Assembly: GCA_017555445.1 (NCBI GenBank) | Contig: JAFZGK010000056.1 | Span: forward strand, 1-24,296 | DNA length: 24,296 nt | Direction: 5' to 3' | From: Bacteroidales bacterium | GTDB taxonomy: Bacteria; Bacteroidota; Bacteroidia; Bacteroidales; UBA932 | Shown: positions 7,843 through 16,568 of the stretch, in pieces | Layout of the letters: each line of letters starts with the position of its first letter | Numbering within the stretch: position 1 is the first letter of the stretch | The notes under the pieces: generated by a model | Told to the model about the DNA's origin: nothing | What the model saw: the letters and a program-made list of their open reading frames with translations, nothing else | Database searches by the model: none | Position numbers and translations under genes: made by a program

Positions 7843-10800
7843 ATGAAATACAGTTACATAACCAAAATGATACTACTCTGTATATCAATCATCATGACCT
7901 CCATGATGAGCGGTTGTATGGAGGAACTTGAGGCTATTGTGACAGAGAGCGAAAACATCTGGTTTACCGGAAACCTTGAAGAAGAAGTCTCGACTAAGGG
8001 ATTTACAATCAACAAGCTCTCTGGAAATCATGCAGGAGTTATAGGATACTATGGCAAGTATAGTACATCAGGTGGGGTAACGACAGGTCAGTTCACTTAT
8101 TGGAGTGAACAATTGAATAATAAGGAATACATCTTTGACGGAGACCTGATGGGCGTATATACTGAGGATGGACAGGAGATAAACTCAGTAAAATGGAATT
8201 CTTTTCCTGCGGGTTCAACGCATCTTCGTATCTATTCATACGTTCCGGCAACATTAAAGAATGCGACACAGACGCCTGAGAATGCCAGCCCGACAATAAC
8301 ATATACTGTACCTTCAGATGTAAGTGAGCAGATAGATGTCATCACTGCCTTCAAAGAGGTTCCTTCTACCACCAGAGAACGTATTCCACTTGAATTCTCA
8401 CACGCATTGACTGCAATCCAGTTCAGAAACGGCGTAGAAGGTAAGATCCAGTCTATAAGGATAGAGGGCGTAGCCAACAAAGGAACATATGACTTTGAGA
8501 CCGGAACATGGAACAATCTGTCAAAAGATCTTTCTGGTCAGGCTACTGACACAAAATTCGAGATTCAGATCAACAGCGAAACAGTTATAGAAAAAGGACA
8601 GATGCTCACTAGCGATCAGGATGAAACTGTATTCCTGATGATTCCTCAATCTTTCGACGGTAGTTCAACAGCGAAGATCACTCTGACATACATTGACAGC
8701 AATGACGAAACCAAAAGCATCAGCACCTCACTTGTCGGCGCAAGCTGGAAGGCAGGTGACATGATCACATATACTCTTAATGAAAAGGTGCAGGACTCTC
8801 AGGAATATATTTACTTCGATCTTGCGGCCGGCAATGTCAATATCTCAAGTACCGGTTACTCCGGTTCAGTATACATAAACAACGGAGCATCTATTGAAAC
8901 GTTCTCAGGTACGCATGACCCGAATAACAAGTACTACGTATACCAATCTACTGAAGCCAATAAGTCTTCAACAGGATGGAGCGGAGAAAGGGAATCAAGT
9001 GATTTCAAGCCGCCGCAGTATGATCCGGTGACTTACAACGGCCAGTTATGGAGCGATTGGATTACAAACAACCAAAACGTAGAGGATGTCATTGAAATAT
9101 GGGATGACGGCAAATATATACGTAGCACAAGTGACAACGCTCCTAATGAAAGACACATCGGCATAGCACGAGTCAGAGATGTCGGTCGTACTCATACATT
9201 CAACTACATAAAAGTAACTGGTTCCAACACAGACTTCAACATCGTAATTGATAACATCTACTCTGCCATTCAAGAAAGGGTAAGGCATTCGGAACAAACA
9301 TTCAGAAACCGTCAGAAAGGAGGTATATCATACATGCCTTCAGGCAACACGAAACTCACTGTCAACTTCATAGGTGACAACCGCATGGGCTGCCTTCATA
9401 TCGACAACAATCCATCAGATAAAATCATCCTTGAAGGCACAGGTTCGCTCACAGTAGCTAGCACGGACTTCATTACAGCCGAAAGCGAGCCTAAGTACGC
9501 CAATGACTTTGGTGCATCTACAGGATACATCGGCAATTTCTGGAACTCGGCAATCGGCACAAACACATACAGCACAAGCACGGAGCCTCTTTATAATCTG
9601 CATATCAACGGAGGTGTCATCTTTGCCGGAACTACTGCAGCAGAAGACTGTACTGCTATCGGAGGAGGAGGCAATGGTCTTGGACAGGTCTTCATCAATG
9701 GAGGAACAGTCACAGCTGTTGCAACAACTGCAGGTACAGCAATCGGAGGAGGAATGGGACATAGCGCTGAAGGTGGACCTGGTGAAGTGACAATCACAGG
9801 AGGAAATATCTATGCCTATAACTTCAGAAATATCTGGGGTATTCCAAGTTCTGCTATCGGTGGAGGTGGATCATACAGTGCGCAAGCAAGTTATGGAACA
9901 GTCAATATCAGCGGTGGCTATATCTATGCACACTCAGTTCTGGGAACTGCAATCGGAGGTGGAAGCAGCAAGAACATCAGCGGAGGTAATGCGACCATCA
10001 ACATTTCAGGAGGTCACATTGTTGCAAGGAGCGAAGAAGCCTGTGGAATCGGAGGAGGAACAGGTGGACTAAATCAAGGAGTCAATGGCGGTTCTGCAAT
10101 CATCAACATCTCCGGCAACCCTATCATTCGTACAGGCTCCATCGGAGGAGGAAAGACTAATAACAGTACCGGAAAGATCGGGCAAGCAAATATCACTGTA
10201 AGCGGTGGTGACATTCAAGCTCAGTTCGTGATGGCAGCAGGAGCTTCTACTTCCCCATCCTTTACCATGACAAGCGGACTCATCAGAAACAGCAGGACAA
10301 GTGAACGGGATGACGATCCGGAATTCCCTCACACTCAACACAAGGGCGGAGCTGTCTACCTGGAAGAAGGAACCTTCACCATGACAGGAGGGGAAATCCA
10401 CAACTGTTCATCCGACGCAGGCGGAGCAATTTATGTCAAAGGTCAAGGAGGAGAAGCAACATTTACCATGACAGGGGGAAAGATCACCGAATGTGTCTCG
10501 AACACATCAGGCGGAGCTGTATATCTTGAAAATGGTTCAGTCTACCTGTATGGAGGAGAAATCTCCGGCAACCTTGCCAGATCCGGCAATGGTGGAGGCA
10601 TCTGCATCGTTGGAGGAAACTTCAGCATGAATTCTCCTTTAAGCAATAATGACGGAATCATGAGAAATGCTGCTTTTGGTGGAAACGGAGGAGGATTATA
10701 TGTAACATCTACAGGCAACAACGTAGATGTTGACCTGATTTCTGGAAACATCATATCCAACTCATCAGACAAGTACGGTGGTGGAATATGTATCGATATG

Positions 10801-11283
10801 GCTGGACTTGGAGCTGCAGCAGACATTACGGTAGGAATATACGACGACGAGGACGGAGCTCCTGTAATCAGCGGTAATCACGCGACGCTGGAGGGAGGCG
10901 GACTATACGCGAAAGGAAGCAAAGCCAACATCACCATAAACAATGGAACAATTGCAGATAACAACATTTCAGGATACGAGGCAAATCCTAATGTAGCCAA
11001 TGAAGGAGGAATGGTGACTCTCAACGGAGGAAATGTAACTCATGTCGAAGTGACTTACAACAACAACTTCGCATATTACGGAGACGAGCCGTCTTCAGTA
11101 AAACAAAATATCGTTACTGCAACCAACAGTACAATGATAGTTCCGGTTACTTTTGACAAGCTCGGTTATAGACTTGTCGGCTGGAACACCCGCCCTGATG
11201 GAAAGGGAACTTCATATGAAGAAGGACAGATTCTTAATCTTAACGACAATCTGACTTTATATGCACAGTGGACATTGAATTGA
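7843..11283 (+). CDS. Large fimbrillin/beta-solenoid lipoprotein with InlB-type cap (A2, 1146 aa)
   Basis: A paralogue of A1 with the same domain order. The signal peptide ends MMSGC (Cys25), followed by acidic MEELE. Thr-Lys is at 51-52. The fimbrillin-like domain runs to about residue 310 (LEFSHALTAIQF, VFLMIPQSF, ASWKAGDMITYTL). A YIYFDLAAGNVNIS linker domain follows from about 321. Glycine-rich solenoid turns (AIGGGGNG, VTITGG, NISGG) cover about 587-790. GGAVYLE/GGEI coils cover about 836-1035, and one InlB B-repeat-like unit with GWNTRPDGKG ends in LYAQWT at the C-terminus (about 1068-1146). The solenoid part is more regular than in A1, while the linker and surface loops differ most. 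The gene follows C2 by 2 nt. Likely surface-displayed adhesin or appendage subunit; the ligand cannot be inferred from sequence. Confidence 0.88.
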   Translation: MKYSYITKMILLCISIIMTSMMSGCMEELEAIVTESENIWFTGNLEEEVSTKGFTINKLSGNHAGVIGYYGKYSTSGGVTTGQFTYWSEQLNNKEYIFDGDLMGVYTEDGQEINSVKWNSFPAGSTHLRIYSYVPATLKNATQTPENASPTITYTVPSDVSEQIDVITAFKEVPSTTRERIPLEFSHALTAIQFRNGVEGKIQSIRIEGVANKGTYDFETGTWNNLSKDLSGQATDTKFEIQINSETVIEKGQMLTSDQDETVFLMIPQSFDGSSTAKITLTYIDSNDETKSISTSLVGASWKAGDMITYTLNEKVQDSQEYIYFDLAAGNVNISSTGYSGSVYINNGASIETFSGTHDPNNKYYVYQSTEANKSSTGWSGERESSDFKPPQYDPVTYNGQLWSDWITNNQNVEDVIEIWDDGKYIRSTSDNAPNERHIGIARVRDVGRTHTFNYIKVTGSNTDFNIVIDNIYSAIQERVRHSEQTFRNRQKGGISYMPSGNTKLTVNFIGDNRMGCLHIDNNPSDKIILEGTGSLTVASTDFITAESEPKYANDFGASTGYIGNFWNSAIGTNTYSTSTEPLYNLHINGGVIFAGTTAAEDCTAIGGGGNGLGQVFINGGTVTAVATTAGTAIGGGMGHSAEGGPGEVTITGGNIYAYNFRNIWGIPSSAIGGGGSYSAQASYGTVNISGGYIYAHSVLGTAIGGGSSKNISGGNATINISGGHIVARSEEACGIGGGTGGLNQGVNGGSAIINISGNPIIRTGSIGGGKTNNSTGKIGQANITVSGGDIQAQFVMAAGASTSPSFTMTSGLIRNSRTSERDDDPEFPHTQHKGGAVYLEEGTFTMTGGEIHNCSSDAGGAIYVKGQGGEATFTMTGGKITECVSNTSGGAVYLENGSVYLYGGEISGNLARSGNGGGICIVGGNFSMNSPLSNNDGIMRNAAFGGNGGGLYVTSTGNNVDVDLISGNIISNSSDKYGGGICIDMAGLGAAADITVGIYDDEDGAPVISGNHATLEGGGLYAKGSKANITINNGTIADNNISGYEANPNVANEGGMVTLNGGNVTHVEVTYNNNFAYYGDEPSSVKQNIVTATNSTMIVPVTFDKLGYRLVGWNTRPDGKGTSYEEGQILNLNDNLTLYAQWTLN

Positions 11284-11305
11284 TGTCGACTTAATTAAAA
11301 ATCAA

Positions 11306-11320
11306 ATGTCTGAACGATGA
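11306..11320 (+). other. Four-codon ORF overlapping the B2 start
   Basis: In the 33-nt gap after A2, ATG at 11306 encodes MSER and stops at TGA 11318-11320, overlapping the B2 ATG at 11317 as ATGA. It copies the arrangement seen before A1. It may allow re-initiation at B2, or may be chance. Confidence 0.2.
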
Positions 11321-12702
11321 AGAGGATTATCAAATATGCTGCCTACCTGTTGCTATACCTGACTGCAGTCTCATGCATTCAGGAGGTTTGGTTTGAGCAG
11401 AATGAAAGTGAGAATGGAATTCAATTCGCTGCCAAGCATTATAATATCGACATCCAGAAAACCAAAACTCATCACGATGAAACTCAAGGTCCTAAGGAAA
11501 CATACTTTTTAGGAATGCTTGGTGATGATTCTCTTTTCTACTACGTGTCTGAATCCATCATTTCCCCTGCAACAAAAAGCAGTGGAAATTCAAATGCACT
11601 CGAATCATTCCACCTGACTGCATACAGATCAGACGAGAATACGCCATATATAGATGGTCTCAAACTACATAGCGAAGACAATTGGACCAGCTACAGTCCA
11701 ATGACATATTGGCCATATAAATATAACACCATCGACTTCTTTGCATATAATGTCAACAATACGACAACTCCTTTCTTCAAACGTTCTGGAGAATATTCTG
11801 CCTATTTTGAACACACCATCCCAAAAGACAGTGAGGGTAATGATGCGTCTGCACAATCTCACCTAATATTTGCTTTTGCTCCAACCCAGAAGCAGGGCGA
11901 GGAGCCGGTTGAACTGAACTTTGTACACACCATGGCAGGAGTACGATTCAGGCTTGGGCCAATGGGCGATGCGGATCCGGATAATCTTCATATCGAACTT
12001 ACCGATGTCATCTCAGAAGGATCATGTATAGTCGCTCACACAGAATCCGGTAATACTGTTACATGGAACCATGAAGCAGACAGCAAGCAGACATTTACAC
12101 AAAATTTTCCTGCAGGAGAAGAAGACGCCTTCATTATTATTCCTCAAGATCTGGAAGACCACTCATTTATCGCATCTATAAATATCGGAGGAAAGATTCA
12201 TACATTTGAGCCAAAGCTGTTACGTGAAAACACAGCAAACTGGGAAGAGGGCAAGATGTATACATATACAATCACATCCGGAGGATATGTGGAAAGCACA
12301 GTAACCGAGCAGTCCACATCGCATACATTCAGTGACTTCAAAGTTCAGAACACTGGTTGGACAACAACTTTCGTACGAGCTGCCATCATCGGTTATTGGT
12401 ATATCACTGAGAGCCATACGGATGCTGACGGCGTCACTAGAACAAAGGAAAAGATTGTCGCCACATGGAAGCCGGAAGATACAACAACCGGAAATTTCAC
12501 AAAATCTGACGGATGGGAAAACTATTGGGAGAAAGGCACAGATGGTTTCTATTACTATAAGTTCTCCCTCCTTCCAGGAACATACACACAAAAACAGTTA
12601 TTCGACACATACGAACTGACCAAGGACGGTCCAATGGACGATTCCAAATTAAGAATAAGTGTCGCTGTGCAAGCTATTGACAAAAATTATTCTTTTAATT
12701 AG
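11317..12702 (+). CDS. Fimbrillin lipoprotein with extra C-terminal beta domain (B2, 461 aa)
   Basis: A lipoprotein with signal peptide MKRIIKYAAYLLLYLTAVSC (Cys20) and Thr-Lys at 49-50. Residues about 30-325 match B1: TYWPYKYNTIDFFAY, VELNFVHTMAGVRFRLG, AFIIIPQDL and WEEGKMYTYTI. Residues about 339-461 have no counterpart in B1. They read DFKVQNTGW, FVRAAIIGYW, a W-rich spacer, GTDGFYYYKFSLLPG, then LFDTYEL and a final strand. This order (VRA..GYW, then DG.YYYK..L.PG, then LF) resembles the camelysin/TasA-type beta-sandwich patterns of Gram-positive exported proteins. That is pattern memory and needs a profile search. It follows A2 by 33 nt, so A2-B2 repeats the A1-B1 order. The added domain could be a capping or adhesive module. 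Confidence 0.83.
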   Translation: MKRIIKYAAYLLLYLTAVSCIQEVWFEQNESENGIQFAAKHYNIDIQKTKTHHDETQGPKETYFLGMLGDDSLFYYVSESIISPATKSSGNSNALESFHLTAYRSDENTPYIDGLKLHSEDNWTSYSPMTYWPYKYNTIDFFAYNVNNTTTPFFKRSGEYSAYFEHTIPKDSEGNDASAQSHLIFAFAPTQKQGEEPVELNFVHTMAGVRFRLGPMGDADPDNLHIELTDVISEGSCIVAHTESGNTVTWNHEADSKQTFTQNFPAGEEDAFIIIPQDLEDHSFIASINIGGKIHTFEPKLLRENTANWEEGKMYTYTITSGGYVESTVTEQSTSHTFSDFKVQNTGWTTTFVRAAIIGYWYITESHTDADGVTRTKEKIVATWKPEDTTTGNFTKSDGWENYWEKGTDGFYYYKFSLLPGTYTQKQLFDTYELTKDGPMDDSKLRISVAVQAIDKNYSFN

Positions 12703-12705
12703 CTG

Positions 12706-12714
12706 ATGGTATGA
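12706..12714 (+). other. Two-codon ORF overlapping the beta-helix gene start
   Basis: ATG GTA TGA at 12706-12714 sits in the 8-nt gap after B2. Its stop overlaps the ATG at 12711 as ATGA. It is the third such arrangement in this operon. It could help re-initiation of ribosomes leaving B2, or be chance. Confidence 0.15.
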
Positions 12715-15700
12715 AACGATTGATCAACATCATATTTTCTGTTGTTGTGCTGGCCACTATAAACAGTCTTTCCGTATTAGGAAAAGATTTGCCTAACTCC
12801 GGATCCATATCAGGAACCTATAACCTGACTAAAAATATAACCCTCACAGGTTCTATCAAAGTAGCCTCTGGAGCTACAGCTGAAATAATAAATGAGACTG
12901 GTCAGGACATTACCATAAGCCTCAGCAAGGCTTTTACCATGTTTTCTAACGCCGGGGAATTGACTATCAACGGCAAAAATGGAAGGATAATCATCAATGG
13001 AGGAGCTAATATGACTGTAAAAACAGAGAATGTAGCTCCTGAAAAACTCACATACATTTTTGACGGAATAAAGGATCTTATTGCAATCAATAATACCGGA
13101 AAATTAACCCTGAATAATGTAACTATCCAGGATGTCTATGGAGGATCAGGTGACGGAGCTGCACTTTTCATCAATACAGCTACAGACATAGAGACTAAAT
13201 TAAACAACTGTATCATTTCCGAATGCTACGCTGAAAGAGGTAGCGCCATAATGATCGGTTCTCAGTCAAAAGGAAACGTAGTTGTAGAAAACTCCGAAAT
13301 CAACTGTTGCTTCTCCGGAGGCGGTGATGCCCAGAAGACAGGAGGAGCAATCCGTACATATGGATCGACCCAATCCAGTCTATATCTTAAAAATGTCACA
13401 TTCCGCTATAACCGCGCTCTCAGAATAAACGGATGGAAGAATGATTGGGAAAGAGATGGTAGCGGAGGTGCAATATTCTGGAATGCAAGAGGATTGAACA
13501 CTACAATTCTATCAATCGACGGATGCAGATTTGAAAAAAATGCCAGCGATGACAATGGTGGAGCCATCAAGACTCAAGCATCAATCGAATTCGTCGAGAA
13601 CCCTACCTATTTTATAGAAAATGTCGCACCGGTAGGAGCTGGTCTATATATCGAAGGATATATCGGAACAGTGAAGACTGGAAAAAGAAATCTCTATTTT
13701 AACCTTAGTGACAAGCTTATAGTACAGGGTAACAGGGCCCCGTCATATACGTATGGAACAAAGGAAATTTCCGGCTTAGGTGCCGGAGTGCATTTCTTCT
13801 TTGGTCCTGATATGGATCTGGATAGTGGATCAACTATAACAGTAGAGATGAACGGTTCCACAATAACCGAGAACATTGCTGAGGGCAATGAAGCGAAAGG
13901 TGGTGGAATATATTTTGAAAACAGCTCAAAACCGGGTTACTATACATTCAACATATGGCTGAACAGCGGTAGCGTAAACGGAAACATATCAGAGCAGTAT
14001 GGCGGCGGCATATATGTCCACCAAGGTTCCATCAAATACAACGAAGAAAAGACCGGAGGTGACTTCACTATATCTGAAAACAGGTCAAACGAAGGCGCAG
14101 GCATATACATTCAGACTGGAAACCTTGAAATTGCTCAAGGCAGCATAATCTCAAACACCGCTACAGGTAACGGTGCTGGAATCCATATCAATGGCGGTAA
14201 CATGACATTAGTGGATGGTACCATTTCTTCCAATACCATCACCGCAGATGGCAGCGGTGCTGGAATCCATATCAATGGAGGAAGCATGACATTGATGAAT
14301 GGCGCCATTTCTTCCAATACCATCAACGGCACAGGAAACGGAGGCGGCATCTATGTCAAAGATGGTGGTTTTACTATGAAAGATGGAGAAGTCACAGGCA
14401 ATATCGGCACCTATGGTGCTGGTGTCTATATTGACGGTGGAGACTTTGAAATGCAAGCTGGAACCATATCACAGAATGGCAAACAAAACGACCAGACAAT
14501 TGCTTTAGATGGTGGTGGAGTATACTTGAACAATGGCAACTTTGAACTTACCGGAGGTTCTATTAACGGCAACAGTACTACAGGAAAGGGTGGTGGCGTA
14601 TACCTGCAAGGTGCTGACTGCGAATACATTCTAAGCGCAGGAACTATCCGTTTAAACAATGCGGCATATGGAGGTGGAGTATATCTTGCTAACGGTAGCT
14701 TCGTTTTGGTTCAAGAAGAAAATGGAGAAGCCACAATTTCAGATAATTCTGTAGCATCCATCAGCAGTAACAACGCCTCGACAAACGGAGGTGGAGTATA
14801 CATCGCCGGAGGCAACTTTACAATGAATGGAGGCGAACTGGCTTCTAACACTGCACTTAATGGTCAAGGCGGAGGAGTATATATCGCGCAAGCTGACAAT
14901 ACTCAGACAACATCCACAGAAGAAACCTACAGTTTCACAATGAACGGAGGTGCAATCATGAACAACCAGGCGCTTAGCGAGGAAGAAGGCATTAACGGCG
15001 AAGGAGGTGGTGCGTACCTGAATAATGGATCGATGCTTATTAGCAAAGGTTCAATACTCAGCAACTCTGCCACATATGATGGCGGCGGCATATATATCAT
15101 TGGAGGTGGTGGACTGACACTTTCAGAAGGTCATATAACCGGCAACTATTCAAGCCGCAATGGTGGCGGAGCTTACATTAGCGGTGGTGGCAGTTTTACA
15201 ATGACCCACGCAAATGGTCAAGTATCCCAAAACGGTATCAACTCAAGCTCTACTGTAACTAAAAATGGTGGTGGAATATTCCTTGATGGCGGTACCATGA
15301 CAGTAAATGCCGGATCCATACAGGAGAACGAAGCTACTGAAAACGGTGGTGGAGTCTATATCATGAACGGAAATGTGACCATGGTTGATGGATATATCGA
15401 AGAAAATGTTTGCGAACAATATGGAGGAGGAGTTTATGTATATAATGCAGGTACTGAAGACAAGACAGTAGCATTAAGTGGAGGTACTATCAGAAATAAT
15501 GAGGCAGCATACGGGGGCGGACTTTGTGTCAATGGCCATATCATCCTCAACGTCGAAGAAATACAGATCTCAGGAAATGAAGCCATAAACGGAGGCGGCA
15601 TCTGCTTGATGAATAATGCATTCATGGATTTCATCTCAGGACAGATCATCAGCAACAAGGCCATCAGTTCTTCATCGATGGCTGAATGCACAGCATTTGA

Positions 15701-16523
15701 AATGGGTATGAATCAAGTGAGTGGTATCGGTGGTGGAGTATATCTCGACAGTAACACCAGCCTTATCTTTGAGGAATCCGACAACCTAGGCCTATATGGA
15801 AATACAGCCACAAATGCTGCAGATGAGTTGTTTGCGAATGGAAACAATACGACGATCAATATTCCGGATGTAAGTAAAATGACATTGGGTGATAATGTGC
15901 CGGGTGCCGGAAATCTCAAATGGATCAAGGATTATGTAGTATCTGATACTAAATATGATGAAGGTCCTGCGTTAAGTACTGACGGATCTGTAACAGACAA
16001 TTGGAGAGGAAGGAACATCAGATACAGACAGATGCTCAGTCAGAACATACAGGATATGCCTCAGCTCAAAGGAGGTATATCAGCAGATGACGAGCGTGCA
16101 AAAAGCTATATCTGCTTTGCACTGGGATATGAGGTAATATTCCTCACTCTCGAGAAATATGGACTTCAAATGGGCGAAAGCGCAATTTTCACCATCGAGA
16201 AACTGATGTCAGATGCAGACGGCCAGGCAACAGAGGAAGTGGTTGACGGCTCAAGTTTCCAGGTAATATTGACTGGCACAGGAGAAGCCCTGACTCCGGC
16301 ACAGACGGATATAGCAGTTACAGCCGGATGGTGGAGAATCACCGAAACCGACTGGAGCTGGACTTACAACGTATTGGACTCAAACGGCAATGCACTTGAG
16401 AACAGGAAGATCCAAAAGGACGTTACAGATGAGGAGATGAGAACCTTTACATTCAAGGCAGCTAAAAAAGACAACCTACCTCTGAATCATGAGACAACTG
16501 TCATCAAGGTCCTTCAAAGATAA
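12711..16523 (+). CDS. Secreted right-handed beta-helix repeat protein (1270 aa)
   Basis: An exported protein with a type I-like signal peptide (MKRLINIIFSVVVL..., probable cleavage near residue 24). It has no lipobox cysteine, unlike every other complete gene here. Residues about 30-1090 are a long beta-helix with about 26 coils of 22-40 residues, each opening with GG/GA-G-V/I-Y/H-hydrophobic and carrying a G.I..N or G.L..N turn, as in polymorphic outer membrane/autotransporter passenger repeats. The N-terminal third is less regular; the middle is near-perfect. Residues about 1095-1145 form a spacer. Residues about 1145-1270 (MGESAIFTIEKL, FQVILTGTG, GWWRITETDWSWTYNV) suggest a Cna-B/transthyretin-like beta-sandwich. 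I see no type IX secretion C-terminal domain or anchor, so the surface attachment route is unclear; it may bind the lipoproteins encoded upstream. Last gene of the operon, 8 nt after B2. Confidence 0.85.
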   Translation: MKRLINIIFSVVVLATINSLSVLGKDLPNSGSISGTYNLTKNITLTGSIKVASGATAEIINETGQDITISLSKAFTMFSNAGELTINGKNGRIIINGGANMTVKTENVAPEKLTYIFDGIKDLIAINNTGKLTLNNVTIQDVYGGSGDGAALFINTATDIETKLNNCIISECYAERGSAIMIGSQSKGNVVVENSEINCCFSGGGDAQKTGGAIRTYGSTQSSLYLKNVTFRYNRALRINGWKNDWERDGSGGAIFWNARGLNTTILSIDGCRFEKNASDDNGGAIKTQASIEFVENPTYFIENVAPVGAGLYIEGYIGTVKTGKRNLYFNLSDKLIVQGNRAPSYTYGTKEISGLGAGVHFFFGPDMDLDSGSTITVEMNGSTITENIAEGNEAKGGGIYFENSSKPGYYTFNIWLNSGSVNGNISEQYGGGIYVHQGSIKYNEEKTGGDFTISENRSNEGAGIYIQTGNLEIAQGSIISNTATGNGAGIHINGGNMTLVDGTISSNTITADGSGAGIHINGGSMTLMNGAISSNTINGTGNGGGIYVKDGGFTMKDGEVTGNIGTYGAGVYIDGGDFEMQAGTISQNGKQNDQTIALDGGGVYLNNGNFELTGGSINGNSTTGKGGGVYLQGADCEYILSAGTIRLNNAAYGGGVYLANGSFVLVQEENGEATISDNSVASISSNNASTNGGGVYIAGGNFTMNGGELASNTALNGQGGGVYIAQADNTQTTSTEETYSFTMNGGAIMNNQALSEEEGINGEGGGAYLNNGSMLISKGSILSNSATYDGGGIYIIGGGGLTLSEGHITGNYSSRNGGGAYISGGGSFTMTHANGQVSQNGINSSSTVTKNGGGIFLDGGTMTVNAGSIQENEATENGGGVYIMNGNVTMVDGYIEENVCEQYGGGVYVYNAGTEDKTVALSGGTIRNNEAAYGGGLCVNGHIILNVEEIQISGNEAINGGGICLMNNAFMDFISGQIISNKAISSSSMAECTAFEMGMNQVSGIGGGVYLDSNTSLIFEESDNLGLYGNTATNAADELFANGNNTTINIPDVSKMTLGDNVPGAGNLKWIKDYVVSDTKYDEGPALSTDGSVTDNWRGRNIRYRQMLSQNIQDMPQLKGGISADDERAKSYICFALGYEVIFLTLEKYGLQMGESAIFTIEKLMSDADGQATEEVVDGSSFQVILTGTGEALTPAQTDIAVTAGWWRITETDWSWTYNVLDSNGNALENRKIQKDVTDEEMRTFTFKAAKKDNLPLNHETTVIKVLQR
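14172..14339 (+). repeat. Two 84-bp tandem repeats inside the beta-helix gene
   Basis: Unit 1 (14172-14255) and unit 2 (14256-14339) each encode 28 residues beginning GAGIHINGG. I count 68 of 84 identical positions. The first 70 positions hold 62 matches, and most differences fall in the last 14. This looks like a fairly recent whole-coil duplication that kept the frame and the helix register. Confidence 0.8.
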
Positions 16524-16544
16524 ATACCATACCCCCTCCGAAAA

Positions 16545-16568
16545 CCAAATTATAGCTCAATTATTTGG
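16545..16568. terminator. Weak hairpin between convergent operons
   Basis: In the 37-nt convergent gap, CCAAAT (16545-16550) and ATTTGG (16563-16568) are inverted with a 12-nt loop. The right arm lies partly within the stop region of the minus-strand gene. It has only six base pairs, low GC and no clear U-tract on either side, so it is a weak candidate for a shared terminator. Confidence 0.2.

Noticed and set aside
16080..16523. Type IX secretion C-terminal domain on the beta-helix protein
   Set aside because: The C-terminus ends in TTVIKVLQR after a GWWRITETDWSWTY sandwich-like region. It lacks the usual G-x-Y and Lys-x-hydrophobic ending pattern I would expect, although IKVLQR alone is suggestive.
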